Assembly (NCBI GenBank): GCA_036365145.1
Contig: JAEOAD010000699.1
Coordinates: forward strand, 10,699,001-10,763,000
Length of the DNA stretch: 64,000 nucleotides
Reading direction: 5' to 3'
Origin: Orientallactaga sibirica
Lineage: Eukaryota; Chordata; Mammalia; Rodentia; Dipodidae
The position numbers and the translations under genes were made by a program. Positions 23,485-36,058 of the stretch are shown here, piece after piece (the first letter of the stretch is position 1; each line of letters begins with the position of its first letter). The notes beneath the pieces are model-generated. The model made no database searches and was not told the DNA's origin. It saw nothing but the letters and a program-made list of their open reading frames with translations.

Positions 23485-25679
23485 TAGCCAAATTGATCAT
23501 GAAAACAGATTAAAGTAAGGCAAAGGAAGTTTTCTTGCTGTGTTTATGCTGCCCTGAGCAAAGTAGGCAATTTGCTGGTTCCTATAGAAATAAGGCCTCC
23601 CTCAACTCTTTCCACTGGGGACTCAGAAAGGAGGTTCTCTGAGTTCACATGGTCTTGAGGTGATTAAGTCCCATTCCTTCACTTTACAGGGATGGAAAAA
23701 TAGAGCCCCAGAGCCTGCAGAAGGCAATATAGTCATTAGCTGTGGGGCTAGAGCAGGATCTGCCTTCTGCCTCTCTGGTCTCCTCTGCCTCTACCTCCTC
23801 CCTCTTGTTGCTACCTTGCTTGCTTTTTCCCCAGTCCTTATTAAATCCTAACAAGCTAGGCTAGGATGTAGCAGCTGAGGAGATCACACATGACCTTATA
23901 AGACATGACTGCTTCATAGCCACTCCTGGGCCACAGGCTTGTCTTTTTGTTTTTTCTGCTTTGATGATTTGAGGCCACCAAACCCTTCCCTCAGAAAGTG
24001 AGCAGAAGCCCTCTTCTGGGGCTGGAGCCCCTCCCTTGCCTATTAGGCCAGCTCCAAGTGCTGTGTGTGGTTTCACTGGAGGCATGGCTTAGCAATGACT
24101 GTGCTTTAGATCATAGCCTAATAAATATCCCAGTGGTCTGGGGAAATGATGCAGGGGCACTGAACCCAGAGATACAAGGCCGCATCAGCCACTGCCCTGG
24201 AAGCATCCCCTCCAAGTCTGCTCTGACCTAACCCCAGTCACGGCTGATCTGAAGTGGAGGAACCCAGTGCGGGAAAAGTGGTCTCCTAGTCTTATTCTCT
24301 AGCCCAGCCCTGCCTGGCCTGACAGATTCAAGGACAGGTAATGTCTGCAGTGTTTGCTCTGCCAAATCTGCCACATCTTCAGGGCACCAAGGTCTTTGAC
24401 TTAGACCTCCATGGTTCCATCCCTTGCCTAAGGCTAGACTCTAGCAGTGATTTTCTGTTCAACTGCCTGGTAGCCCAACTATGTTGTTGCCTCCTGCCCG
24501 CATCTTAACTCGTGCTTATTTTTTTTTTTTTTTTATGAGCATATATTATTGGATAAGACAATGGTTTCATTATGACATTTTGCATGTGTATATATTATAT
24601 TTTTATCACACCCCATTACTCTTTCTTGTCCAGCCTCCCCCTCCTACTGAATCCTTCCTCTTCCCAAACAGACCCTCTTCTATTCTCATGTCTATTTTCA
24701 AAATCAAAACTACAGGTAAGAAGTGTGCCAACATTGAGCTACACACCCAGTTCTCATACATATTCTGTAGCTCTTTGCTTGCACAAGGATCTGAAATGGG
24801 GTGATTTTGAAGAATAAATGGCATGAACTCCCTAAATCTACTTGATACCCCATGTACTGAGCATATCCCAGAAGTGAGAAGAGACTGCTCTACTGTCATT
24901 TTGAAAAACCAAGCTGTCTTTGTCTGGCTGGGTGGATTTTGCTGTGGATTGTCCCATCTCTCCATGATGTTGAAATATGTTTTCTTTCTCACTATTGTTA
25001 TTTCAATGCACAAAGTTCTCCAATTAACATTAAAAAGCAACAGAGCTCCCACACCGAGGAGTGCTGCCACACACAGACTCCTAAATGGAAAGCATAAAGA
25101 TGAGGAGGGTAACACTACCCCCTTTAATTACTGTTGAATTAAACCCATGTTCAACACTGACCACATGGCAGGAACTTGGGTGTTTCATGAAAAAACTTGA
25201 AATACTTGACAGCATTACTCAGCCACCATGAGCATTACTCATCATTCTAAACTATGAGAGTCAGAGGTGGGAGTGATAAGGTTGAAGTTTCCCCTCATCA
25301 TTCTTTTAAGTCTGAACCAGGCCTGCTAGTTTCCAGAGTCTTATTTCTGAGGATCCAGAGGAGTGTCCCGTGAAGATTACTGTCATCACTATAAGGATTG
25401 AGCAGGTGTTGTGCAATTTTGATGTCTCAACCAAATCAAGCTAATGAGTTGCAAAGGAAGGTCACCCGAACTTATCAAGCTGCTAGTTGACATGTTTCTG
25501 GACATTAACACGGGACTCCACCACACACACTAACACCTTATATTTAGCTGCTATAACTCTTGTTCAACATCTTTGCAATTTACAGAGTTTTCTTCCTCAG
25601 TAGACTATAACCTTTGAGAGAACAGACTATCTCAATCATAGCTATAGCCAACCAGGTCTAGCATAATATCTGACATTTA

Positions 25680-25805
25680 TTTAATGAATGAATGAGAAAT
25701 GGATAGATGGATAATTGAATGGCTGAACAGATAGTTGAGTAGTTGGATAGACTAATAGATGGATGGATGATTGGAAGATGAAGAGATGGACAGATGGTTA
25801 ATGGA
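25680..25805. repeat. Degenerate GATG/GATA-rich tract
   Basis: Imperfect GGATGGAT and GATAGATGG units over about 125 bases; an old tetranucleotide satellite. Confidence 0.7.
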
Positions 25806-26134
25806 TAAGTGGACCTGAGTATACTCATACTGTGATCCTGTATTTGTTTTTCCATTGATGCTAGGAACAACAAATTTACACCACATGGGATTATAGAGAA
25901 ACTATAGTTCCTCCACCTCTGTTGAAAAAAGTCTCACAAGCAATTTTTAAGACATCTCTAAAAGCTAATTGCCATCTTTCCTGGATAAGTTTCTTTACTG
26001 TCATGCCTTTAATCAGTGAATTTTCACTTCTGATATTTTCTTCTGTCTTATTTCATTCTAGAGGTCAATTACTAGTTTATTTATTGTTTCTTGTGCTTGT
26101 TGACCTAATGTCTCAGAAACTATGCATATTAGGT

Positions 26135-26810
26135 ATTTTTCTTTCAGCTGTGACTAAATGTTTGACTAAAAGCACTATAAGGGAGGAAGGGTTTATCTGG
26201 CTCACAGTTCAGAAGAATGAAGTTCACCCTGCCAGGAAAGGTACAGTCTGTGGCACTGACCAGGAAGCAGAGAAAGTATAACGCCAGCGCTCACCTGCTG
26301 TTTTGGTTTGAATGTAAAATGTCCCCCACAGGCCCATGTGTTTGAAAACTTGGTCCCCAGCTATTGGCACTGTCTGAAAAGGTTGTGGTAACGTTAGGGA
26401 TGAGGCCTTGCTAGAGGAAGTGGGTCACTGGGCATGGGCTCTGAGATTTTATAGCCTGACCTCTGCTTCCTAACTGGCTGCAATGTGACCAGCTAGCCTC
26501 CTACTCCTGCTGCCATGTTGGAACGTACTCCCTTGAAAGATAAGCCAGAATAAACCCTTTCCTTCCTTAAGCTGTTTCCTGTCTGGTATTTGGTCACAAC
26601 AAGGAGTAAGATAACTAATAACAGCTGGATTTATTCTTTTTCCTTGTTTACTTAGTCTGGGATTCTAGGGTGGGTCTTTCCCAGCTCCGTTAAATATTTC
26701 TGGAAACACTCTCACAGATATACCCAAAGGTGTGCCTCATTAATACTCTAGGTGTTTCTTAATCCAGTCAAATTGACAATCAAAAGTAACATAATTCCAC
26801 CCTTTTAAAA
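26135..26810 (-). mobile_element. MaLR-type LTR interrupted by a second LTR
   Basis: The flanks (26135-26297 and 26633-26810) match the minus-strand LTR at 32310-32605: 'gaggaagggtttatctggct', 'gtgcctcattaatactctag'. They are split by the + strand LTR at 26299-26632. Confidence 0.65.
26299..26632 (+). mobile_element. ORR1-like MaLR LTR, sense strand
   Basis: 'ttggtttgaatgtaaaatgt' start, 'gaggccttgctagaggaagt' middle and 'ccagaataaaccctttcctt' carrying the polyadenylation signal: the typical rodent MaLR LTR layout. It is inserted in the minus LTR around it, with GCTG on both sides. Confidence 0.75.
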
Positions 26811-26832
26811 TTGATAAACACATCACTTCATT

Positions 26833-26835
26833 TAC

Positions 26836-26883
<48 letters not shown>

Positions 26884-27028
26884 TGGTTTTTGAGGTAGGT
26901 TCTCACTGTAGCCCAGGCTGACCTAGAATTCACTCTGTATTCTCAGGGTGGCCTCAGACTTACAGAGATCCTCCTACCCCTGCCTCCCAATTGCTAGGAT
27001 TAAAGGCGTGCACCACCATGCCCAGAAG
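26833..27028 (-). repeat. B1 SINE with (ATT)n tail
   Basis: About 46 bases of ATT repeat (26837-26882) followed by reversed B1 ('gtagcccaggctgacctaga', 'gcaccaccatgcccag'). Confidence 0.92.
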
Positions 27029-27157
27029 TTTACTTATTTTTAACTTATTTTTCAACAGTATCATACATGTGTATATTCACTCCCCTCTCTTTCCTCTTAT
27101 CCCCTTCATACTTCTCCTTGCCAACAAGTCCCCTTCCTAATTTTGTGTGTGTCCTAC

Positions 27158-27480
27158 TGAGTTTAATTAGGATTGTTTGCATGAGGATGAGTAAGAGCTT
27201 ATTTATTGGAGCAATGACAACTTACCAGTGGGTATTCCACTGAAGAAAGTAACTCCTCCTCCCCCAGCAACCATGAATTGCCAATAGCTCCTCAAAGGAC
27301 GGGTGAGGACTCATGAACTCCTTATCCATCCATGAAGAAATGTTGACGGGCCTAATCTTGTACAGATCTTATGCAGGCAACCACAGCTTCTGTTAGTTCA
27401 TGAGTAGTAAAATCACCATGTCATGTCCAGAAGACAGTGTTTCCCAGCACGCCTCCCTATCCTTACATTCTTTCTGTCTC
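27158..27480 (+). repeat. Unclassified rodent repeat, same family as 20300-20455
   Basis: 'gtttaattaggattgtttgc', 'tgttgacgggcctaatcttg' and 'catgtcatgtccagaagaca'. It is a longer copy of the family at 20.3 kb. No coding capacity. Confidence 0.55.
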
Positions 27481-28166
27481 CTCTTCCTAATGTTCTCTGA
27501 TACTTGCAGGGGTGATATACATGTCCTGTTGAGTATTGAGCACTCTATAGTAACTTATTTTCAGTACTAGTTATAAGTCTCTGCATTAACTCTTGCCCAG
27601 TGGGGAAAAAAAGAAGCTTAACTGACCAAGACTGAGAGTAGCACCAATCTATGTGTATAAACATAAATATTTAGAAAGAATTTTCACAACATGTCCATTT
27701 ACAAAAACAACAGTAATAGGTTCCCCTAAGAGCCTATGATCTCTCCAGCTAAGGGCATTTGATCAGGCTTACAATCAGAAAGTGGCTGGTTGCCCCAATA
27801 ACAGTCATGCCATGATTGCACCAGTGGACACATCTTCCTTGGCAGGTTGGCATTGCAGCAAGCAAGGTACACAGCTGGGTAATACTGTTGATGACTTTTC
27901 TCCTCTATCAGCCTGCAGAGCACCTTATGGGGGACTATGAAAGCTAGCCATTAGGGGGGAGTTTCCAGATCAGTTTCTCCTTGATTTCTTCATGTCTTGC
28001 AATCAAAATATGTGCTGTCTTCAGCAATAGGATCTTACCATCTTATTCTGATGGGCAACTAAGAGCAGTGATAACAGCCTGCATAGTTTTGGAGGCCTCT
28101 TGGGACCTCCCTGACCAACAACTCATAGGGAAAGTATCTCAGACCTGGCACTGGGTTTTCATTTAA

Positions 28167-28321
28167 TAATTTATTTTTTTTTTTGAGGTAGGGTCTCATT
28201 CCAGCTCAGGCTGACCTTGAATTCACTATGTAGTCTCAGGGTGGCCTTGAACTAACAGTGATCCTCCTACTTCTGCCTCCCAACTGCTGAGATTAATGCC
28301 ATGTGCCACCATACCTGGCAA
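28167..28321 (-). repeat. B1 SINE
   Basis: T-run, 'gaggtagggtctcattccag' and 'gtgccaccatacctggc': a reversed B1. Confidence 0.9.
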
Positions 28322-29060
28322 CCACCACACCCCTTATAGTCTTAATGATTTCAACATTAATCAAAGATTCAAAATCTCTTCTGAGACTCAAGGCAATTTC
28401 TTAACTGTGATCCCTATAAAGTCAATTAAAAAATCATACTTCCAATATACAATAACACAGTGTAAACATTACCATTCCAAAAGGGAGGAAAGATTGGATC
28501 AAAGACTTAAAATACAGCAGGGAAAACAAAGAACACTATAGTTCCATGTCCAACATCTGGGGCTCTTGGCATCATGTGGGCTCCAACAAACTTTTAACAC
28601 CCTGCTGCTCCAGCATTGCTTCTTGTAGTACATGATGCATCTCTCTTGAGCCAGTTCCACTTTCTTTGGCCAACATCCCATGTTTCTGGAATGTCCAATA
28701 TTTTAGGATCTCTAATTGCAACGTGGGCTTCATAGCTTCATGCAATAATTTTTCAAGGCCTCATTGCATGGAATCCCACTCTGCTCCACATTTCCTGGCC
28801 TCAGCAGCTTACTGGAGCCTTGGTGCAAGACTCCACAACCCCATAATTCTTGCATTTGGTATGCTTGCAAAACTATTAGCACATAAAAAGTGCTGCCAAG
28901 TTCTGCTGGTGGTTATAGATGTCCTACACTCTTCTATCTACCATAGCTGTGGTGATCTTTGCATTCCTTGGTGAAAACACTTCCCTGGGTGGTTGTTTTT
29001 AAGCAGGGTATCCCTTAAGTGCCATTTTTAGTTCATGTCTCCTTTCAAATGAACTTGTAT

Positions 29061-29346
29061 TTAAAAAAATTTTTTTATTTTTATTTTGGAGAGAGACACA
29101 GAGAGACAGACAGACAGAAAGGGAGAGGGAGACAGAGATGGGCGTGCCAGCAGTCTATCAGCTGCTGTGAACAAAATCCAGATGTGTGCGCCCCCTTGTG
29201 GTCAAGTGCGGCACTGCGCCCTTGCGTCACTTTGCATCTGACTAATCGTGGGACCTGGAGATTGATTAGAACCACTGGAGATTGGAACCAGCGTTCTTAG
29301 GCTTAGGAGGCAGGCGCCTTAACCACTAAGCCATCTCTCCAGCCCT
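29061..29346 (-). repeat. B2-type SINE, long variant
   Basis: Same variant as 11795-12068 ('gggcgtgccagcagtctatc', 'taagccatctctccagccc'). Confidence 0.92.
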
Positions 29347-30283
29347 GAACTTGTATTTTTACAAGCTGGACTCTAGTGAATGGTATCTTGCCCTCAAGGC
29401 ACCTTTCCTATTGTCCATGTGCAAAGTGTGAGGCTAACACCTTCAAGCTGCTTTGTCTGTACCCTTCTTGTCCAGCAACTTTAAATTCACTAAAAGTTTA
29501 TACAAATTGTACATTGTCTTTCTACTCCAGTTGCTGCTTTTTCTCACTATAAACCTAAATAACAGCAGCAAGCCATGCCACAGCCTGATTGCTGTGTGTT
29601 GCAGTCAGGTTTGCATTGCTGGCAGAAATCACCCGACCAAGAGCAGCTTGTGGAAAAAAAAAAAAAAAGATTTATTTTGGCTTACAGACTCAAGGAGAAG
29701 CTCCATGATGGCAGGGAAAATTACAGCATGAGCAGAGGGAGGATATAACCTCCTGGTCCAACATCTGGTGGCCAACAGCAACAGGAGAGTGTGCCAAACA
29801 CTGGCAAGGGAAAATTGGCTATAATACCCATAAGCCCGTCCTCAATAATACAAAGCCTACAGGAGGCTTTTAATTTCCAATTGCCATCAGCTGGAAACCT
29901 AGTATTCAGAACACCTAAGTTTATGGGGGACACCTGAATCAAACCACCACATTCTGCCCCTGGCTCCCATAAACTGATAACCATCCATGATGTAAAATAC
30001 AATGCATTCAGTCCAATTTTAAAAGTCCCCATATTTTTTATCAATTCCAATGATGTTCAAACATTTCCATACTCTGAGATCTTGTAACTGAGCCATAATA
30101 CCAAAAAAATTTCCCCAAAACTCATAATGGCTCAGAATAAACATTCATACTGCAAAAGATGGCATTGGGCATAGCAAAGAAATATTCAATCAATTCAAGA
30201 TTTAAACAGAGCAAACATCAAACTCTGTAGCTCCAAGTCCAACAACTCTAGTCAATGACAAGTCTCCAAGTCTAATAATTTTT

Positions 30284-30308
30284 TTGGATTTATTATTTGT
30301 TTGTTTGT

Positions 30309-30344
<36 letters not shown>

Positions 30345-30530
30345 GACAGAGAGAGGGGGAGAGAGATAGTGAGTGAGAATGGGTGCACCAGGGACTCTAG
30401 CCAGCGCAAACCAACTCCAGACGCATGTGGCACCATGTGTTTCTGGCTTACGTGGGACCTGGAGAATCAAACCTGGGTCCTTAGGCTTCACAGGCATTCA
30501 CCTTAACCACTAAACTATCTCTCTAGCCCC
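30284..30530 (-). repeat. B2-type SINE inside the MaLR interior
   Basis: (TTTA)n tail at 30300-30344, then the reversed SINE body ending 'actatctctctagcccc'. Part of it is copied again downstream. Confidence 0.88.
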
Positions 30531-30784
30531 AACTCTGATAATTCTAATCACTGACAAGTCTCTGGAGTGAGGGGGAGAGAGATAGTGAGTGAGAATGGGT
30601 GCACCAGGGCCTCTAGCCAGCGCAAACCAACTCCAGACGCATGCGGCACCATGTGTTTCTGGCTTACGTGGGACCTGGAGAATCAAACCTGAGTCCTTAG
30701 TCTTCACACGCATGCGCCTTAACCACTAAACCATCTCTCTAGCCCCAACTCTGATAATTCTAATCACTGACAAGTCTCTGGAGT
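30353..30784. repeat. 216-bp tandem duplication
   Basis: Unit 30353-30568 is repeated at 30569-30784 with only about eight differences. The unit is most of a B2-type SINE plus about 40 bases of the MaLR interior ('ataattctaatcactgacaa'). Confidence 0.9.
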
Positions 30785-32707
30785 TCCAGTTCCACCCCTC
30801 CAGCTAGGCTACTCACAGTCCTGAAGAACTTCATCAGGGCCACCAGCTCTCCTTAGCAGCCGCCTCATGGTCCTGGCATCTTCACTGGATCTCCACTGTA
30901 ACCTATGCTCTCCATGCAGGCAAACCAGCAAACCTGCTTCACACTGCCCATAGCCATTTCCAAAACAAAAGACCGTGTTGCAAATTCAATGACCCTCTCT
31001 TTCCTGCATTTCTTATAGTCCATAACACTCCATTGGTAGGGTGCCAATTTGTTAATCCAGGGGGGGAATAAAGCAGACTTTGAAGAACAGGGTACTCCTT
31101 CAGCATTCAGGGCCCTCCAAAAGACTATTCTTTCTGTTGCCCCAGTGAAGGTCAGCTGGTTCAATCTCAGTGGCTATAATCTCTCATACAATTGCAGCTG
31201 AATGAGGAGCAGTTTCAGCCCAAAGATTTCATGTTTTATGTGCCATATACTTCTGCTCACACCAGTCCATTTCTACTTAATGCAACCCAGCAAAATTTTT
31301 CAGGACACAGACATAAACAGCAAGCCTCTCCCCAAAACTACCACTAGCCCAGTCCTAGTAAAACTCTTTCTCACCCTCACAGGCCAAACCTCACAGTCCA
31401 TAGTTCTTACTGAATTCAGGTCTTGCAACTCTGACCAGAATAGTCCATCAAGCTGTACTTACAGCACTGCAAGAAGTCTCTTAGGCCAAGGTTTCAAATC
31501 CTTCCACATTACTCCTGAAAATCAGCTCCAAAAGGCCAAAGCCACACAGTCAGGTGTCTAGCAGCAATCCCACTCCTCAGTACCAACTTTACTGTTGCTG
31601 TCAGGTTCGCATTGCTGGCAGAAATCACCTGACCAAGAACAGCTTTTGAGAATAAAAGGTTTATTTTGTCTTACAGACTTGAGAGGAAGCTCCAGGATGG
31701 CAGGGGAAAATGACAACATGAGCAGAGGATGGACATCACCCCCTGGCCAACATCAGGTTGACAACAGGAACAGAAGAGTGTGCCACACACTGGCAAGGGG
31801 AAACTGGCAATAATATCCATAAGCCTGCCCCCAACAACACACTGCCTCCAGGAGACATTAATTCCCAAATCTCTATCAGCTGGGAACCTAGCATGCAGAA
31901 CACCTAAGTTTATGGGAGACGCCTGAATCAAACTACCACACTATGTTATCTTGAAATTTCCTCTACCAAACAACCAATCCATGGCCTTTGATTTGTGACT
32001 TATGTAACTTCTCAGGACCCAGCTGAGTATGGCTAGACTCTTTGAGAAAGTGTAACATGAAGGCCTAGGGTCCAATTTCTGATGGAACCTTTCTTCCCTC
32101 TAGAACCTTATGAACTGGGACTTAACTATCCACATTTCTGTAGGCATTCTGGTCTTCCCCTCTCCCTCCAGAACAGCCTATGAAAGCCTGCTTACAGCCT
32201 TCTAGGTTTTCTCTAGCCTGCACCTTCAAACTTCCACATTGCTCCTTGAAACCAGTTCCATATGAACCATATGGTCAGGTTTTGTTTTTATTTCCTAATA
32301 TCAATTTTTTGTATTAGTTACTTTCCTCATTGCTGCGATGAAATACCTTAACAAAAACCAACTTAAGGCAGGAAGGGTTTATTTTGACTCACAGTTCAGA
32401 GGAGTGGAGCCTATCATGGCTGGGAAGACTTGGCAGCAGAACAGCACCAACCAGGAAGCAGAGAAAGGGGATACCCGTGCCCCCATTGCTACCTCTTCCT
32501 TTTTTATTAAGTCCAGGACTCCAGACAATGGTAGACACTATCTATATTCACAGTCAATCTTCTGTCCATACCAAAGGGTATGCCTCATTAATGCCCTTGG
32601 TGTTTATTAACACAATAGCCATCACTCTATGGTACTGGACTACTGATAAATTTTACATAGAGAAATTCCATCATTGTCACATCTACTCAAGACATCATTG
32701 AAACAGT

Positions 32708-32905
32708 GTATTAGGTCATGCTGTCATAGCAAAACACCACAGATTAGGTGGCTTAGAGGATGGAAATTTACCACCTCATAGCTGGAAGTCCATGGTCAAT
32801 GTGCCATGAGGTTTAGTTTCTGGCATAAGCTCTTCTCCTAGTTTATAGATAGTACCTTCTCACTAATCTCACATTCTCCTTCCCTTCCCCACCTTCTCTC
32901 TTGTG
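32708..32905 (-). mobile_element. MLT1-like LTR fragment
   Basis: 'gtattaggtcatgctgtcat', 'agcaaaacaccacaga' and 'gtggcttagaggatggaaat' follow the reversed MLT1 pattern. Old and partial. Confidence 0.5.
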
Positions 32906-33279
32906 AGGAGACCAGTATTACTGGATTAGGGCTGCACTCTCTTGTTTCTGAAGAAGACTTATTTCTGGTGAAGAATGGGAGGAGAGATGGAGTCACAAAT
33001 CAATTTCTTACTCCCACGGGGATTGGAAGGTTATAGTTATATGGCAAAAGAAGTGATAGAGAAGTAAAGGACTAATAAAGAGGAGGTCTGTTCATGGTTT
33101 TGACAGGAAGGGGCATGGCTTTTCTGGGAATGTGAGTGCTACCTCTCTTTCCGGTATTTCCTCATGGTCACTGTCAACTGCATGGTGTGTGGGGGGTTGT
33201 GATTTAGCAAACAGATGGGATGATGATGAAGTCAGTGATTGTCTGGCAGGCATTCTAGCAGCCATCTTCCAGCTAGCCC

Positions 33280-33900
33280 ACAATTCTTAACTGTGAACCC
33301 TATAAAATCAAATCACAAGTCCACATATGTCCAACCAATAATAGCACAGAATGAACATTCCCATTTTGAAAAGATTAGGATTATGATTATGGTATATTGT
33401 CTATATATATGGAGATTGTCAATATAAAGTTTTATTAAAACATGGAATGGGGATATAGCAAGAAAAGATTGTATCAATGCAGGTTCAAAAATTAACAGGG
33501 CCAACCTCAAATCCTGCATCTCCAGGCCTGGCACCTGAGACTTGAAATGAAATCCTCTGGGTTCAAAAGGTGTGAGCACTCCACCCCTCCAGCTGTGCTG
33601 CATCCAGCCTGGGAAGAATCCACCCCCAGCCTGTAGCTTTCCTTGATGGCAGTCCTATAGTCCTGATCTCCAAAATCCACTGTAACACACTGTTCACCTT
33701 CACAGTTCCATGCCATCCCCTCATATAGCCCTCCATGCAGGGACTTCAATCCTGTCTCACATTTCCAGAGCCATACGCACTGCATAACTCTATCTTAAAA
33801 CATGTTAATGCTTCCAAAATCAGTACCAGGTGGACACCAAAAACAACTTTGTAATTGTAAGGGGAATGCAACTTTGAGGAGCAGGGAACTCCTTCTGCAT
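33280..33900 (-). mobile_element. MaLR internal-region fragment
   Basis: 'ttcttaactgtgaaccctat', 'aaaatcaaatcacaagtcc' and 'gcacagaatgaacattccca' match the internal parts near 28400 and 58030. No LTR is attached here. Confidence 0.55.
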
Positions 33901-33907
33901 TCTTTCT

Positions 33908-34122
33908 TTTTTAAAAATATTTTTTATTTATTTGAGAAAGAGAAAGAGGCAGAGAGAGACAGAAAAAAAATGAGTGTGCCAGAGCATCCAGCCACTGCAA
34001 ACGAACTCCAGATGTATGTGCCCCCTTGTGCATCTGGTTTACATGAGTCCTGGAGAATTGAACAGGGGGTCCTTTGGCTTTGCAGGCAAATGCCTTAACT
34101 GCTAAGCATCTCTCCAGCCCCA
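33908..34122 (-). repeat. B2-type SINE
   Basis: Reversed SINE: 'ccactgcaaacgaactccag', ending 'gcatctctccagcccc'. Confidence 0.9.
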
Positions 34123-34171
34123 TCTGTGTTCTTTCTTCAGGCCCCTTCATTTCAAGAGTCACTGATTCAGC

Positions 34172-34335
34172 TAGACTAGCTAGTCAGCAAGTCCTGTCTT
34201 GACCTTCCCAGTGCTGGGATTATAGGCACACATCACTACACCTGGTATTTTATATGTGTGCTGGGGATCCAAAGTCAGGCTCTCATGCTTATTCAGAAAG
34301 TACTTTACCCATTGAGCCTTCTCCACACCCTCTAC
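34172..34335 (-). repeat. B4 SINE
   Basis: B1-like half ('cagtgctgggattataggca') joined to an ID-like half ('actttacccattgagccttc'), reversed. Confidence 0.65.
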
Positions 34336-34601
34336 ATGACTATTATTAATCACCAATTTCCTTGTACTGTGAAGATGCTCTGACACATCCAGCGAGTCAA
34401 AGGGCATCATCATCTCTGGATTGCTAATTTAGAAATACTGAAAGCAGAAAGTAATAAGATCCTGTTTTCATGGTGATTTTTCTTTCCCACAAGAAAGAGT
34501 TGTAACTGTGATGATATATTCTTTCTTATGAAGGGACTAACCTTCAAAAATAAATGCAAGGTTGTTCCAATTACAGAAATAGATTTTTAAAATCCCCTGT
34601 A

Positions 34602-34795
34602 TGTTGGGCGGGAGAGATGGCTTAAAATTAAGACACTTGCCTGCAAAGCATAAGGACCCAGGTTCAATTCCCTAGAACCCATCTAAGCCAGATGTACATG
34701 GTTGTACATGTATCTGGAATTCATTTGCAGTGGCTGGAAGCCCTGTCACACCAATTTTCTCTCTTTCTCTCTTCAAGTAAAAAAAATTTTTTTTA
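34602..34795 (+). repeat. B2-type SINE
   Basis: 'gggcgggagagatggcttaa' head, 'gcaaagcataaggacccagg' and a CT tail. It lies 180 bases upstream of the RFX8 exon at 34972. Confidence 0.88.
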
Positions 34796-34971
34796 ATGTT
34801 TTAAAATTCTCCTACATATGACAATCACTAACTTTGGATAGAACATTAGAAGAGGCTTTGCAATAAAAATTATATCCCAAGCAAATAAACTTGTTGCAGA
34901 AAAAATTTCATTCTTGTGGTCAGAGACAGGTACGTCACTAAAATTACATCTCTTTGTCTGCTCTTCCACAG

Positions 34972-35032
34972 TGGAGATGTCACCTTTGAAAAGTCCACTG
35001 ATTATAACAGTATATCTCAACAAGAAGCAACC
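34972..35032 (+). CDS. RFX8: RFX8 exon: linker after the DNA-binding domain
   Basis: The acceptor is ctcttccacag|T and the donor GCAACC|GTGAGT. The 61 nt give 1 + 20 codons. The peptide has FEKSTDYNSISQQEAT, close to FEKSTNYNSIIQQEAT of RFX8. The leading T completes the Ser codon left by the exon at 6570-6656. The frame is open and both splice sites are canonical. It appears one residue shorter than the human exon as I remember it. Confidence 0.88.
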
Positions 35033-35394
35033 GTGAGTGTTATAAAGTCAATTCTATTAGCCAGTCATACTTGGTGATTACTTAACTTGATACAACGGAT
35101 TTCCTGTATGATGCTCTTATTCTGGGTAGTCCTTCCCCTGCCACCTATTGGGCTTAGATTATTGAGTGTCCAGCATGCCCCAAGCTCAGAGCTGGGACAG
35201 GCCTGGCCCCTATCCTCAGGGACTATACACAGTCAATGCTTAACTGTATTTTGAGCTATAGTTAAAAGGATGCTTAAGTCCTTAGTGATACATTTGTCTC
35301 AAAGTGTCCCTGTATTATATTTATAACATAGAATCAGGATACCAGAGCTATGAGCAGCTAATCTATAACATTGTGAACCAAATGTTTAGTTTGC

Positions 35395-35775
35395 CAAGAC
35401 ATCATGACAATACTTTGATAGTGTTGTAGATCAGTTTGCAATAAGGAATTATTATAAACTGGTGGTTTAAGCCATACACATTTATGTCTTGTGGTTCTGG
35501 TGGCTGGAAGCCTGTGGGCAGAATTCTGACATGGCCAACTGCCGGTGAGGGCTCAGCTGTGGGTTGTAGACAGCTGACTATTCATTGTGTCCCTGAGTAC
35601 ACAGTGTGAGCCCAGCCTCCTCCAGCCTCTTCAAGGGGGCATGTCCATTCGTAAGGGCTCCACTGTCCTGATCTAATCACCTCCTAAATCCCCACCTCCA
35701 AATACCATGACATTGACGCTGAGGTATCAGCATATGGATTTGGAGTAATAAACACATCCTGTCCCTAAGAGATGC
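35395..35775 (-). mobile_element. MLT1-like LTR
   Basis: 'ggttctggtggctggaagcc', 'ctaatcacctcctaaatccc' and 'ccaaataccatgacattg' follow the reversed MLT1 consensus order. Confidence 0.65.
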
Positions 35776-35876
35776 CATCTCATTGACAAGTGTTACTGAT
35801 GAACCACTCTTTAAAAGTCTGTTCTGTGACCAGTGCTGTTGAGAGTTAAATGTTTCAGATATAAAACAAAAGACAA

Positions 35877-36058
35877 AGCTGGGCGTGGTGGCGCACACCT
35901 TTAATCCCAGAACTTGGGAGGCAGAGGTAGGAGGATCACCATGAGTTTGAGGCCACCCTGAGACTACATAGTGAATTCTAGGTCAGCCTGGGCTAGAGTG
36001 AGACCCTACCTCAAAAAACCAAAATAAATAAATAAAATAAAATAAAAATAAAACAAAA
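35877..36058 (+). repeat. B1 SINE
   Basis: 'gctgggcgtggtggcgcaca' through 'gagaccctacctcaaaaaac' and an AATAA-rich tail; well preserved. Confidence 0.95.

Larger units (their letters stand above)
29597..31940 (-). mobile_element. ORR1-like MaLR provirus, complete with two LTRs
   Basis: LTRs lie at 29597-29951 and 31593-31940 in the same direction, with a decayed primer site at 31571-31587 ('cactcctcagtacca' on the plus strand). The flanks CTGTG (29592-29596) and CTATG (31941-31945) look like a 5-bp duplication with one change. The interior parallels 9527-10684 in order and carries a B2 SINE plus a local duplication. No gag or pol frame seen. Confidence 0.82.
28322..32605 (-). mobile_element. 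Older MaLR-like element (internal plus 5' LTR), split by insertions
   Basis: On the minus strand the LTR is 32310-32605 (start TGTATTAG on the plus strand, 'gggtttattttgactcacag'). Internal sequence continues at 31946-32309, 29347-29590 and 28322-29060. The gaps are a B2 SINE (29061-29346) and a younger MaLR (29597-31940). No recognisable protein frame. Confidence 0.6.
6657..34971 (+). other. RFX8 intron of about 28.3 kb, filled with retroelements
   Basis: This interval lies between two canonical splice sites in matching phase (CACAG|GTTAGT and ccacag|T). It holds the large MaLR elements, the old L1 and many SINEs listed separately. Between repeats (for example 6660-8250, 11090-11530, 14000-14860, 19120-20300, 21400-22350, 23000-26130) I see no exon with splice sites, no conserved protein similarity and no RNA gene on either strand. 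Open frames there are short and lack recognisable domains. Confidence 0.7.

Noticed and set aside
24606..25115. 169-codon open frame on the minus strand
   Set aside because: No recognisable motif and low-complexity ends; most likely chance in intronic DNA.
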